64,000 nt of DNA, taken from the NCBI GenBank assembly GCA_019059635.1, contig JAGVRJ010000001.1, forward strand, positions 496,001 through 560,000, written 5' to 3'. Source of the DNA: Proales similis (Eukaryota; Rotifera; Eurotatoria; Ploima; Proalidae). Made by a program: the position numbers and the translations under genes. Under the pieces are notes generated by a model that saw only the letters and a program-made list of their open reading frames with translations, made no database searches and was not told where the DNA came from. This document shows, piece after piece, positions 45,601 through 58,122 of the stretch; the first letter of the stretch is position 1; each line of letters begins with the position of its first letter.

Positions 45601-45787
45601 TGGTCTGGCAATGGGCTGGAATAACGAGCCTCTGTCTAGCGACTGGGAGCTCAAGAGTCCGGACGTGATGGTCGCAATCGAGTACTGTCGATCGCAAGTA
45701 CTTCAAGTAAAAACCGATCTTTTCAGGAGCTGGCTCAAGAACAATCTTCCCGAGTTCTTGGAAGCAGCTAACAACTTTATCAACTGA
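42669..45787 (+). CDS. Uncharacterised 13-exon protein, charged and coiled-coil rich
   Basis: I do not recognise this gene. The model gives 795 residues and is in frame: 42669-42941, 43021-43074, 43140-43225, 43281-43350, 43421-43716, 43779-43898, 43954-44088, 44153-44765, 44809-44966, 45024-45158, 45223-45469, 45531-45583, 45640-45787. The N-terminus is basic and Pro-rich (RTFTVYNTTELSREKVRFDN, TPANRPYRPIG). The middle is acidic, Ser/Lys-rich and probably disordered. The C-terminal third is helical, with coiled-coil-like stretches (ESLFPWQGMKKSLSKR; KLFDHLVKQNTQQMRQM; HHLEKVLRKNVAEFERQEQE) and a conserved-looking final segment (DWELKSPDVMVAIEYC ... FRSWLKNNLPEFLEAANNF). No signal peptide or membrane segment. 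The composition suggests an intracellular scaffold, perhaps cytoskeletal; that is a guess. Introns are 39-79 nt. Exon 11 begins after a poly(A) stretch, an unusual acceptor. Poly(A) signal at 45834. Confidence 0.75.
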
Positions 45788-48700
45788 TCTCCGTCTTTTC
45801 TTTTTTTTCCGTTGAATTCCGTTTGGAGTGCAAAATAAAAGTAAACTTTCAAGTTGCACAGAGACTGACGCGTCGTTTAATCATTAATTCGAGTGAAATC
45901 ACGCAAAGCGTTTCTAGTTTTTGCTCCCTCGAACTACGACTTGACCCAGTTTGTCTGTGTGAATAAGAAAAAAAAAAAGATGTGCAAGTTCGATTAGCGC
46001 TAGACAAATTGGACTCTAGGGCTTTTTCCAAGGAGAACTTGCCAAGCTCACATTTGACATTTTCGAACAATACGCACAGAACAAGCAACACACACACACA
46101 CATTGAGAGGTGAACAATGAGCGGATTAAAGAGCGAGCCGAGCAGCGATTTAGCAACAACTCATCCCACCGACCTCATGATCATTTCGGTGTCGCAATTC
46201 AACTGCGCGCCTTTGGAGTCGTTCAGGATTACATTTGGAATTAAGAAAATGTCTCGCTGCTTAGCCGCTTCTTGCTGCTGCCGCTGTTGCTTGTTTGGGC
46301 TCCAGTTTTACGCCCTCTTCTCTCCTATGGTGACTTTTACTCGGCCGACTGCTGCTTATTTAAACAATTTATTTATTTATTTTCTGCGACAATCAACAGC
46401 AGGCAAACGAGCCGAGGCAAAGGAGACGAAGGAAAGGCCGAGTTGTTTTGAGACGGGATTCAGTGTGACTTGGAGGAATTTGATATTCAGAAATATTTCT
46501 GTTTAAGCGCACATTTTCAAATGAGCGCAAAGTTCAAGGGCGTCAGAGCAATCTCTGTGTCTGAGGCTCTTGCCTCTACTTCAATGCCATTTGTCTCGAA
46601 AAGCAAACAACAATCACATCGAGGTATGTAATCCGACATGCAGTCGAACAACACCGCATGCCAAGATTTCCCTCGTGTCTGCGCTGTTTGGGCCACAATT
46701 CGGGCGCTGCGCATCTGTTTTGCTCGCTCTTCAACTAACCAGAGCATGCCATTTTACGTTTGACTGTGCATTCCTGTCCCAATCTGAACCGAACGTCAAA
46801 CAACAATCACATCACCACCAACAACAACAAAAACACAAAAACAAAACGGAGCACGAGATGATTGAGAGAAAAGACACTTTGGACATTTTCGAACAAAATG
46901 ACATTAAGTGAGAGCACTGTCGGCTACACCTATAAATAGTCGCTGACTGTTTTGAAATCGGAATGCGGCGATGAAGTAAAGAAAACGCCAGAAAATCCAT
47001 CATCGCCAACAAGCAAGCAGCGGGCCCAACAGCAAGTCGGCAGAGGCAGCTCGAGCCGGTTACTGCATCGGCCAGGCATGCTGCGAACATTTATTTTCAG
47101 AGAATTTTAATTGCATTCTCAACTGACAAAGAGATCTAGCTGCGCTTGGCAATTAAAGCGGCCAAAAAAGACAAGCGAGCAGGTGCTTTATTTTGTTAAA
47201 TCAAATTCGGAACTCTCTTTTGCCCATCGCGCCTTTTTAATCTTTGCCTGCGTCTGTGTGTTGCTCGCATTGTTTTAAATTTTTGTTTTTTGCTGTCGGT
47301 TTGAAAAGCAATCGGAATGTTTTCGCAATTTCAATTGTTTGGCCAACTAATGGAGTTGATAATCAAATAAAGCGAAAAAAATGTTCGCCGTGTGTAGAGA
47401 GGAAGAGCCGATTGTAACCGAGCAGTAGTAGAACAACAGCTGCATCCACGCAATCACCAAGTGCGCCGTTCTACATGGAAGTTTTGAGATCTATGCAGCA
47501 AGAAAGCGTCTGTTTATGTACCCAATCTCTGGGCTTGTGTGTGTGTGTGTGTGTGTTTGACTTGGACGTGGATTGTTTTAAATAGAAGCTCATTAGATAG
47601 GTTTTCATTTGCATTCGTAAAATCGTTCTTGTTTGGCAAACATTTCCCAACACAGACTAGTCCGACGATCGGTCGCATCATTCAGAGTCGAGCGAGTTTA
47701 TATGTGTTGAGCAAACGCTTATATTCCTCGCGCAAACACTCATAAAACAAATCGTTCGGTCTCAATTAGCGCAAATTTCTCTTTCTCGTAAAAAAAAAGT
47801 TTTAAATGAAAAAGAAGGTGGAACCCTGTGAACCTTCACCTGCTTATTTGAAGGGCCTCTAAAAACGCATTCATCTCACACACACACACCACACACACAT
47901 TGTATGGGGCCTGGCAAGACGAACAAGTAAGCGAGTGTGAGTAAGTTAGTGAGTGGCGACGACAAAGCCAGAACCGGTGAGTGATGATTACGATGGCAAA
48001 GATGTGGAAAAACCATTTAAATTTTGCTTGTAGTTTGTATTTGCTAAAGCAGCTACGCACAGCAAGCAAACACAATCTATTGTGTACAGCAGCAGAAGCT
48101 AAAAACACTATAAATACTCTTGAATGAGGCAAGAGCCAAACAAAGCGAATTGAAATAATTCAGATTCAAATTTTCTCTCTCTCTCTGTTTCGCTCTTTCT
48201 CCATCTCTGTGAGCTGCTCTCGCTGTTTTAGCTAATTTCCTGTCACCACTCTATTTTTCGTCTATTGTCCTCTTTGCTTCAATTTGTGAAACTTCTTCGA
48301 TTTCACTTTGAGCACAAGACGCACAAGAGAAGCCATTTGTTTGGCCTCACGCCACCTGTCTAGTTATCTGCGTCGAGTATTCAATTCGGTGGTTGGCAAA
48401 CTGCGCGCCCGTTTCGCTTCTTCGCTATTCCAACAGCCAGTCAACGCGTCTTGTTAATTGGCCCGTTTCTATTTATTATTCGATTAATTTGCCGACCAAA
48501 TTAAATTAGCCGGCATTCTCCTTCTCGAATTTGTGCATCGACGCCAATTTCGGGCATTTAATTGAAATTTAAAGTTTGCTTCGGATTTTAGCATTTCTCT
48601 TCTAAAGAGCATTAGAGAACGTCGAGATCTTACATAAATAGCTGCGCAGTCTTTCCCTTTTTCTCTCTCTCTCTCCCTGTCTGTCTCTTTCTCTGTCTCT

Positions 48701-49123
48701 ATGTGCCTCCCTCGTTCTCTTTGTGATTTGAGTAAAACACTGTTGGAGTGAGTTGGCTCACCTGTGTAGGGTTTTTGCGCACCCAGTGCCGCATCTCACA
48801 CCTCCACAGATACGCTATTTTGATCGCCGTCTTTCTGGTACAAATTCACGTCTTGTTGATTCTTCTCGAGTCGGATACTCGTCTAGTGCTAGTCCAATCG
48901 ATTCGAGCATTCATCATTGAGCGTTTTGATTTTCCTCTCGCTTTTTAACAAAAACAGAGCGGCCATTCTAAGGCAATCAATCAGGGCAACAACCGCGCCT
49001 GTCAAACTGCATCATTTGAGTTGGCGTCTTGCATAACCAGGCAAACACATAAACTCAAATATATTTTCCATTTAGATCTAATTTCTCGCTTTTTTCGCGC
49101 TTCTTGAGCTTCTCAGTGTCGCA
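45788..49123. other. Large intergenic region, no gene seen
   Basis: About 3.3 kb. It includes a TATA-like CTATAAATAG at 46931-46940, a (TG)n tract at 47535-47556, CA-rich sequence near 47877-47900 and CT-rich tracts near 48175-48186 and 48662-48680. An ORF at 46117-46506 starts in a good context but has no domain or donor I trust. No RNA gene is recognised. Confidence 0.5.
47535..47556. repeat. (TG)n microsatellite
   Basis: Uninterrupted TG dinucleotide run of about 22 nt in an intergenic region. Confidence 0.9.
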
Positions 49124-50463
49124 ATGAGTTTCGGCCGAACCATAATCACCGACGAGTACAGCTATGAGACCAGAGACGAGACGACTGTTCGCTACACTCG
49201 TCCGCGCTCGTTGTCCCGAACCCGGGTCACATTCCAGCCGGCGAGCACGACCACGACCACAACTTTGATCAGGACTCCGTCGAGACCTTCGATCGTGACG
49301 TACCAGGCACCTCCGAGTCCGCGTCTGTGCCGCACCTATTCACTGCGCAGAGCCGTGCCGTCAAGCAATGTGATCAACATTGAAATAGAAAACCGCCAGC
49401 CGGCCCCGGAGACCACAATCATCAAGAGCGACTTCATCAGCTCGAGCGAGAACATCGACCGTTATGATTGCGATTTCAAATACACCTACAACGAAACCGT
49501 AGAAGAGAGAAGCTCTCGACCTCTTAAGCGATGGAAGTCGTTCTCGTCTCTCCGCACCGACACCACCACTGTGGAGTCGAGGCCGGTGAGCTCCACTTAT
49601 GTGTGCGAGTACAAGCCGCCAGTGCGCGAGGAAGTCACCACCACCACCACAGTGGTCAACCGCGATTCGAACGATCGAAGTGTCACTTCCTACTGTATGC
49701 GCTCCTCGCCCAATCTACTTCCTGTGAGTCGAAGCGTCGAGTTGGGAACATTGTTCGACGGAAACTCGTTCGGCCTGATCAGTAAGGCTCCTTCTTGCTG
49801 CCCCCTTGCCTCCCTCTCGTCTGCCGCCTTCAGATAAATAAACTCGTGACCCTCTAGGCCAACATTTGACTGTCCGAGACAATTTCAACGTTTCGTTCAA
49901 GTTCCGCACATCCAGTCCGGACGGAGTTTTGCTGATGGTCGCCGACAGCCTCTCGAACGACTCGTTCTTCATTGAGCTGACCAACTCACAAGTAAGCACC
50001 TTGCAACGTCTGACGTCACGCGGCTAAAAACGAAACGAAAAAAAGCTGAAAGCCACCCTGCTGATAAACGGCGAGCCCGACTCGTGCTGGACCGACTTTC
50101 CGGCGCCCATTCTGAGCAACGACGTCTGGGTCGATGTCAATGTGCACTTGAACGGCAATCGCTTGAGCATGAAGGTCAAAAACGAAGTCTACTACAAGCA
50201 CCACCGAAGTCACTTGCGTTTCCCGATCCGTGGCGATCTGTTCATCGCTGGTTACCCGAGTAAGCGCCAACTATATATTTGTTTTTCTGTTCGCAGGCCT
50301 AAACACACGATGTTGCCGTGTAGCCACGATTGCACCTCCGTTCGCGTGTCTGTCACGAAGCTTCTTCCTGGGCGAGCTGAGAGACTTGTATGTGAATTAC
50401 GACGGAGTTAAATGGTACGGCGTGCCCACCATAGTGAGCGCACGTCTCCGACCTTGGTTCTAA
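49124..50463 (+). CDS. Laminin-G domain protein with Ser/Thr/Arg-rich N-terminus
   Basis: A 390-residue protein from four exons: 49124-49781, 49858-49991, 50046-50259, 50297-50463 (in frame). The N-terminal 220 residues have no signal peptide; they are rich in Ser, Thr, Arg and Tyr (TTTTTT, RSLSRTR, RRAVPSS, TTTTTVV). The C-terminal 170 residues form a laminin-G-like jelly roll: FNVSFKFRTSSPDGVLLMVAD, FFIELTNSQLKATLLING, a VWVDVNVHLNGNRLSMKV strand pair, FPIRGDLFIAGYPS, then FFLGELRDLYVNYDGV. LamG domains are normally extracellular (neurexins, laminins), so the missing leader is odd. Either the protein is cytosolic or an upstream signal-peptide exon was not found. No known ortholog comes to mind. 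Poly(A) signal at 50741. Confidence 0.72.
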
Positions 50464-52700
50464 ACTGTAGAGCGACTCATCTCATCGAAAACGTGGCCAC
50501 CATTGAACAAACACAACCAAAAACAAAAGAGATTCAGCAACAGATTTTCTCTGCTGTCCTCTTTCCCGCGTTTTCTCTCTCTCTCTCTCTTTCTCTCTTT
50601 ATTTTTTCTCCCACTTCTTCCTCTCGTTTCCTCTCACAAATCGCTGATAGAATAGAACAGCAGTTGGCAGACAGGTCCACATATAGTTTAGTAGGCCGCC
50701 ATGGCCCGAGGCCGATCTACTTTGGTTTCTCAACTTTTTGAATAAAATCCCGAGCAAAATCTATTTCAAAGAGAGATCGTCAGTCTCGCGCCATTACACT
50801 AAGTGAGCAGCTGCAGTTGACGCTTTTATTTCCTGTTTTTGTTATCCTCTAAATGGCCTCGACAAAAAAAAAGCCAACTAGAAAACACGGGCAGGGGCAT
50901 AAAGGAGGCGACAGAAAACAGTGGCAATTGGAACGAGAGCGTGCAAAGCGTTTTGAGGGAAAAGGCAAACAGGTATTTAATGAGGAGGCGAGATGAGCCA
51001 GTAAAACACAAAAGCAATAATTGCGATTGATTGTCTGGGCCTGATGCGAGCAAGTATTTCCCAGCGGATAATCATTAAAAAAAAGTCAGTCAGGCCCGAA
51101 AACGGCGTCAAAGTGACTGACGTTTATTATTGCCTCAGAGCAAACAAATCGCTAGACTACTGCGAGTTTGCCAAGCACGAACATAGAGCCAAATTGCAAG
51201 TAAACCGTCCCCGTCGAATTTGTCTTTTGCCTTTCGTGTTCTCTTTTCCTTTTATTTCTATTCTTCTTTCAAACACGGTCGCTATTGAGAAGATTGAACG
51301 CTTCTGCGTCGCTTAAAACAAGTGCCTCGATTGGTTAGACTTGCCTATTTGGCCCTGAGTTTATTTACCGAATTTATTTTTGACTCGCTTTTATTGAACC
51401 ATGTCTGTTTATTATTGATCTTTGTTATAATTTTGCCTTTTATTAAATCAGTCATAATACGCATTTGCTTTCAACTAAATTCATAATGTCGACCATTTGC
51501 GAGAGCATTATGGCTTTGTCGATTGACGATTGTGATTCAAGCGCTTGGCCTCTAGTTTTTTTTTTCTAACTTGTGCCAAATTTGCGCTCACATTTTTGCT
51601 TGTTTCCGTTCCATTCAGACGCAAGACAACAAATGCCACGGCCAGCTTGATTGGCACACAGCCAGAGAGACACAGAGAGAAAGAGATTTTTCGCCAGCAA
51701 TTCAGCAGGCCAGACTCTTAATCAACAATATTGATCCGGTCTGCCATGAGCTGCTGGTATTTCTCTAAATAGCCGCATTGCAAAATTTTGCTCCCACTCG
51801 CACGCACTAGAACAAAGTTGTATCTGATTGAATGCTGCTCATCTCCTCTTTGAACCCTATCGCCGTTCACGTCATAATGGTTATCATGCTCGCTGGCTTG
51901 TTGCATGAGCGATATTTTTTTCTTTGTCATTTCATTCTCTCTCTCTCTCTCTCTGCTATTATTTAATTTGCATAATACCAAGGCGAATTACGTTCCAATT
52001 TTATTTATTTTGGCGAGTGTGTCGCATTGCTGGTCATAATGAGTGCATATTCTGTTCCTGGTTTCTTCCCCCTTTCCCCTCTTCTTCTTTTCTTCTTCGT
52101 TTTTGCGTCAAATTATGTACTAAGGAGCGAACTTATGATTTCTCTTCAAGAACAATGCAGACAGGCATCGAACGGCAGCGGTTGCGGCAACTAGAGGCTG
52201 CGGTTATTTTTACACACAACTCCGGCTGTTTCTGCCGCTCTTCTTCTTGTCTTTGCTGAACCAATGACGTAGACACACGTACCAAGGCGCAGATATGCAC
52301 AATATTCAAGCCTGGCCCTCACGAGATGAGCGCACATATTTGCATGTCGAATTTCTAGCCGGTGCATAAATTTTTGACGCATCCATGTTTTTGCTAGTGA
52401 TCAAGTTCAGTTCGTCGTTGCACTAATCACTTCTCTCTCTTTATCTCTCTCTGTCTCGTTAACACTTGGGCTCCCTTCTATTTGCCTGTGCTCACCTCTC
52501 TCTTTCTGGCTACTTCCCAGAAGCTCGTTTGGCTCGCTTCATCGCTTCTCTCGATCATTTTCTAGACAAGCAGATAGAACGCGACCAAGAGGCAAAATGC
52601 TGTTCTAATTCGGCAAGCAATAGAATTGGAAACGAGGTGCACAAGTCTGATCGTTGCATCGGCGATAGATTCAAGCAAGAGCAGCAGCAAACAGAATACA
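50464..52700. other. Intergenic, no gene seen
   Basis: About 2.2 kb with CT tracts at about 50576-50600 and 51936-51954. It includes the 3' UTR of the LamG gene (AATAAA 50741) and the promoter side of tomosyn. No coding exon or RNA gene recognised. Confidence 0.55.
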
Positions 52701-55700
52701 ATGAGTTTATCGGCGAAATTCGGCAAATTGGCCAACATATTCTCCAATGACAAAAAGGCGGCCAGCATCAGCTCGCAGTCGTCTCAGGCAGCAGCCGAAC
52801 TGGAAGCTGTGCAAGACAAAGCGCGCAAAGAAACGCTCAAAGTGACAAAAACGGGCCGAATCGGCTTCCCGTACGGACCAGTCTGCGTTGCGTATGATCC
52901 AGTGCAGCGTTTGCTGGCGATCGGCACCAAAAATGGCTGCGTGAAATTGTACGGCGGAGAGTCGATTGAGTACACTCTTCAGCATTCGTCTTCGCTGGAC
53001 GGCCCTGCTCAGCAAGGAGAGGCGGCGGCCAGTACTTGGTCGGTTGCCGTTCAATTCATCTCTTTTGTGATCAATGAGGGCGCCCTGATCACCTACTGCG
53101 ATGACTATACGCTCTCGTTTTGGAATTTGCGTCAAAAGCAGCCGGGAATTTTGTTCAGCAGAAAGCTTGGCGAAAAGTGAGTAAAAAACATCGGCATTCA
53201 TCATCAGCAATTTTGCCTCAATCCGCTTGCGCCCTCCGGCTACGGCGTTTCACAGAGTGACAGCCATGCATCTGCCATTCAAGAGCAGCTGGCTCTACAT
53301 TGGAACAGACAAAGGAAACACGTACTTTCTGAATGCCTACAACAACTTCTCGCAGTCGGGCTACGACATGAAATGGAACAACGTTATCGACCTGTAAATT
53401 GACTCATTAGCTCACTTGGTCCGCTTGATAAGAGCGAAACGTTGAATAAGGTCGCAGAAAACCAAGCCCGGCAAGGTGGTCCATCTCAGCGATCATCCGC
53501 TCGACTCGTCCAAAGTGTTGATCGGCTTTGAGACCGGACTGATTGTGTTGTGGAACTTCAAGGAGAAGAAGGCCGACATAAGATATTACGGAACCGTAGA
53601 AGTAAGTGGCACTTGACCGGAATGCCAGGCAGATAAATTTCACGCAACCTGAGCAGACATTGACCTCAATTCATTGGAACTATGACGGAAAACAGTTCGT
53701 GTCAAGCCACCATAACGGAATTTTAATTATCTGGAACGCAAAAGATTCCAAGCCAGTCAGCGTCTTACAGCCTCATAGTGAGTGTCGTTTGTTTTTTGTT
53801 GTTTGCTGTTGGTCACACAAAGCCATGAGTGTGACATGAGCGCGCTCTGTTGCCATAATTCGTCCTAATTTACCTAATTCGTCTATTTCTTCAAAGAGCA
53901 AGAGAGTGAGGCCAGTCTACGCTACAATCCGATCAGGAAAATCGGCTGGGAAGCGAACAAGAACGGGTAAAGATAATCAGAAGAGGAAAGTGAAGTGATT
54001 TGTTTGTGAAACTGCCTCAAAAACAGGGAGCCTCTTCTCATCCTGGCCAACGGACTGCCGTCTTTGAACTGCTCAATGAAAGATGCTATTACAATTATTC
54101 GCGACAATAAGTATCGAACCATAATCGAAATGAAAGAGCGCATCGTCGATTTCTTCATAATCGCCGACATTCCGCCAAATCCAGGTTGGGCAGTGCCGTC
54201 AAACTCGCCTTGGCATTCGTTTTAAAAACGCTTCTTTTCTCAACGCTCATTTAGAAACGCCGAGTGATCCGAGCGCTCTAGTGGTCATACTCGAAGGAAG
54301 TATGATTTCGATTGATTTGAAGTCTGAGGGCTATCCACAGCTCAGGCACCACCACACGACCAATTTGAACGAGTCGCCCATTTCTCGACTAGAATACGCC
54401 GTCTCGCCTGACTTTTCGCTTCTGCAGGATTTACGCTCGGTCAGGCAGAGATCTCTTTCAGCTCAAAGCGCCACTCTTCAGCAAGCGTCTCATTCGGTGG
54501 GCAACGCCACCGTCACGACGTCGTTCTTCAGTCAACAGGTAAATGCTTCTACTCGCTGTCAATCGAATTCAGCTCGTCTGAATGCAAAGCGCAAAGCCAT
54601 ATCCTATTACTGGAGGTCTGAATTGCTCCAACAAGAATGTGTTCGGCTACAGTGAATTGGTCTTTTCCGGGTAAGTTGCTATTGGCTTGTGGCGCCCCGA
54701 CCGACCGTCTAATCGCTCAATCCAAGGCATGAGGACGGAACTGTGCGTGTCTGGGACTCGAGTGGCATCGGCTTGCAGCTTTTGAACAAGATCAAAACTC
54801 ACAAGCTGTTTGATAAGCGGCGCGGCAACGAGGCCGACTCGACCGAATCGCCGTTCAGAATTACGGCGCTCGCATTCCAAAACCATCAGCTGGTCGTGGC
54901 TGCTGCTGGCGGCTACGTGGTCGTTTACAAATACAAGAGCAAAATGACCGCGGCCGATTCAGAGATGACGGAAATTCCGGTACGCCTCTTTGCACCACTC
55001 ACGAGCGATTCATGTTAAACCCATTCGATTTGCGATTATGAAGCTTTGTGAAATAGCAATTAACTACGAGCAGTCGAGTGAGTCGAAAGCCAACACCGAG
55101 ACCCAAGCCCCGGCGGAAAATTTGAAAAAGGTCGGCCAATCGAAGCAGATTGAAACGCGATTATCTCTAAATTTGCACCTCAAGGAGTTGAAATGCAACT
55201 TTCGAGCCAAAATCGGCCAGCGCAGACTCGAAGGATTCCAGCCGGAGCTCATCTGTCTTTTCTCTTGGATTCAAAAGCCGCCAGTAGTGACCGAACTAAG
55301 CATCAGCCCGAACGGCCAAATGTAAGCAAGCTCGAGCGTCCAATGTTGCGATTCAGCGCATAAAAGAGATTATTAAGGCTTTTGATCGGCGTCGACGAGG
55401 GCCTGGTTTGCGTTGATCTGTCCACTCAGGTGGTGATCACCAACTCAATTCTCTGTGAACTGAGTCCACCGATCGAATCGCCAAGTCGGCTGCAGAGACT
55501 GCATAAGAAACTAGCCAAAACCGATTCGGATGACATGAATCAAAACGAAAGCGTAAGCTCACAATTGAACATTTCCACATGATTTTGTCCAATCGCGATC
55601 CTTTATTGAATTGAAAAGCATCAAAATACAGCGAGTCAGTTCGTCAACAGACAGCTGACTATCGAGAACAACGCAGCTTCTAGTCGTGAGTTGATCAGCG

Positions 55701-57503
55701 TGCTCTCTCTCTCTGCTTCTTGAATGCTTAAGTTGGTTTGCGTGATAAGAGCCAGGGGCTCAAAAGGCCGAAGGAAAAGATGTCACTTCGCGCAGTTCAA
55801 GTTTTTCAAGCGAAACGGACCTCAGCTTAACTGAGAACCTCACATGCATTGCTTGGTATGAGGCCAAGACAGTCTCGTCGCCAAGCGGTCTAGGTGAGTC
55901 TTGAGCTTGAGCTGTCAAATTGAACATGCGTGGCAAATTGGCTCTAAGGTGCCCAAGCGGCAAAACAAGCCTGGCTGGGAACTTCGCACGGCTCTGTGTT
56001 TGCGGCCGTTGCCACTTTTAATGAGCAAGAAGAGCAAGGCGAGCAGGAAGACATATTCCGGCCACCGGCCACTTTCAACCCGGCAAACATTGCGCACAGT
56101 CTTAAGGGACAGATATTGAACATTTCGTTCATCAACTCGTCAGGAGAGTTGATATTGCCGAAAAAGAAATGCAACGGCTCTGTGAATGCTTTGGAGGCAG
56201 AGCTAGAAGACATTGACTTCTCCCTGCTGGCCGCATCGAACGCGAGCGAGTCGATCGCAGAGAATTTCGGCACCAGCCGCACTGCCGTGAGTCGAGTGAC
56301 GAATCAAGAGTCGGTCACGAGCAATCCACAGACTCCGCCGCCGGCCGAAGAGACAAGGTCCTTTTCAAGCAAGCAAAGCAAAAGTGAGCTGCACATTTCT
56401 GGCTCTTGAGCCTTTTTCGTCCTTTGAGTTAAAAGTGCAATTAAACGTTTTAGAGCTGCCGCATTTGAGCAAACAGCGCACAGACGCACAGGAGCTTGTG
56501 GTCGACTCTACTCACTTTGCAGTGATAAGCTCTGAGAAGCAGATAAAAGTGATAAGTCTGGCCAATCAGAACTGCTTGTTTAGCCACACGATCGCCGATT
56601 GCAGTCTGGTGAAGGCCAAAGTAATGCAAATCAAAGGTTTGTGCGAACTGAAATTTTGCCTCAACCTTTCGTCTTAATGGCTCGTCACTCAAGGCCTGTC
56701 TTATCTTTGCTGTCTGGCCAACTCGGGCAACTTTCTTGTGTTTAACTTGCCCAATCCAAGTCTTCAAGTCTCGTTCAGTCTGGGCATACGCGAGAAGGAC
56801 TTGCTGTGAGTACTCTCAGTGCTTGGCGTTGGCTTGCTGCCTGTTGACTCAAAAACGAATCGCTTTTCAGCTGCTTCAGAACGTTTGAGTTCGGTCTAAA
56901 TGGTCACGCAGTTTACATGTGTTCGCCTAGCGAGTTACAAAAAGCATATCTATACAACTCCAATTCGCCGATTCAGCTCACCGACATGCTATCCGAGTTT
57001 TTTAATCCGAAAATTTCAACGCCTGAGGCGCCCAAGCCCAATTTGATAAAGAGCCTGTTTGGCCTGAAAAACGAGCCGCTTGATCGAGACCAACTATGTA
57101 AGTTGCCTCTTGTCCCTCCCCCCTTCCTCCGTCCCAGTTTGCCATTCACTTGAATTTCGTTTGCACAGTTGGTGAGAACAGCGGCAAGCCATCTGTGTCA
57201 ATAGTCAAAAACCTCGATCGAGACATTCAACGAGGCAAACGCGAAATGAACGAACTAACCAAAGTAAGCCAAAATCCCAGCAACTGTTTACAAAATTCAC
57301 CGCTAAACCGCTTTTCACCTTTTCCTTCTCTCTCTTTCTCTTTCTCTCTCGTCTTGTTTCAATCGAATTAGCTTGCTCTCGAGCGTGGCGAGAAATTAAA
57401 CGCGCTGCAGCTCAAATCGGAAGAGTTGACACAAGCCAGCCAAGCGTTTGCTAAAAATGCGCAAAATCTGGCCAACAAATACAAGAGCAAAAAGTTCTTT
57501 TAG
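52701..57503 (+). CDS. STXBP5: Tomosyn (syntaxin-binding protein 5)
   Basis: Cytosolic regulator that binds syntaxin/SNAP-25 and restrains vesicle fusion. It has 1,188 residues in 19 exons: 52701-53176, 53256-53393, 53451-53601, 53657-53777, 53897-53966, 54027-54184, 54255-54538, 54597-54670, 54727-54979, 55044-55321, 55378-55552, 55619-55685, 55756-55893, 55949-56383, 56454-56636, 56694-56805, 56871-57097, 57169-57263, 57372-57503; in frame. The N-terminal WD40 part shows GFPYGPVCVAYDPVQRLLAIG, NEGALITYCDDYTLSFWNLR, KVLIGFETGLIVLWN and SGHEDGTVRVWDSSG. The second propeller has ELICLFSWIQKPPVVTELS and AVISSEKQIKVISL. The C-terminal 45 residues are an R-SNARE motif (ERGEKLNALQLKSEEL to KYKSKKFF) with no membrane anchor, the tomosyn hallmark that separates it from Lgl. 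Poly(A) signal at 57871. Confidence 0.96.
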
Positions 57504-58122
57504 TGTTAGTGCTCGTTCGCTCGCCACAAAGGTCAGATGGTTCGGATATTTATAGAATTGAGGTAGGCGCCTTTCTTCGTCTACTGGCTCGTTCTTGTCC
57601 CTTCACTCATCTCAATTCGACCGGAACAAAGTCTTTTAGTAAATCAACCAAGTGAACACTTATAAGAAAGCAATTCAAAATCTCTTCTTCTTCTTCTTCT
57701 TCTATCTTGTTGCAATTTCCACTCTAGCGATGGAGCTCCGTTTAATCGTGCCGACTTGCCGATCTATTTTATCATTGATTTCAACGCAGTGAACACGCAC
57801 CAATTAGACAATTTACTCTTTTTTCTGCTTCTTCGTCTCCTTCTTGTAAACCAAACAAATAATCAAATCAAATAAAAAGTACAATTGGTCGAGTTGAATC
57901 AAAAAAGGGTCTCTCACTCTTTGGCGGGCTCTTGCTTTCCCTGGTTCTCAGGCTGGCATTTGTTTTGCACATTTATTTCAAAATTCCGATAGCAGGCGAA
58001 TTAGGAGACGATGTTCGCGTCTGTACATTTAAAGGAAACGAATAAAGGAGAGCAAACTGCGAGAGGGCAATCAACAAGGATAAGAGCAATGTGAAATGAA
58101 ACAAAGAATTAATCTGGTCAAA
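57504..58122. other. Convergent 3' intergenic segment
   Basis: About 620 nt between the tomosyn and ephrin stop codons, with AATAAA at 57871 for tomosyn and a CTT repeat near 57689. No gene seen. Confidence 0.6.

Noticed and set aside
46117-46506. 129-aa ORF beginning MSGLKSEPSSD in a good start context
   Set aside because: Cys-run and low-complexity continuation, no convincing donor, no similarity; could be a first exon but unsupported.
48748-48948. 66-aa hydrophobic ORF upstream of the LamG gene, considered as a signal-peptide exon
   Set aside because: No in-frame donor that would join it to 49124, and the start context is weak.
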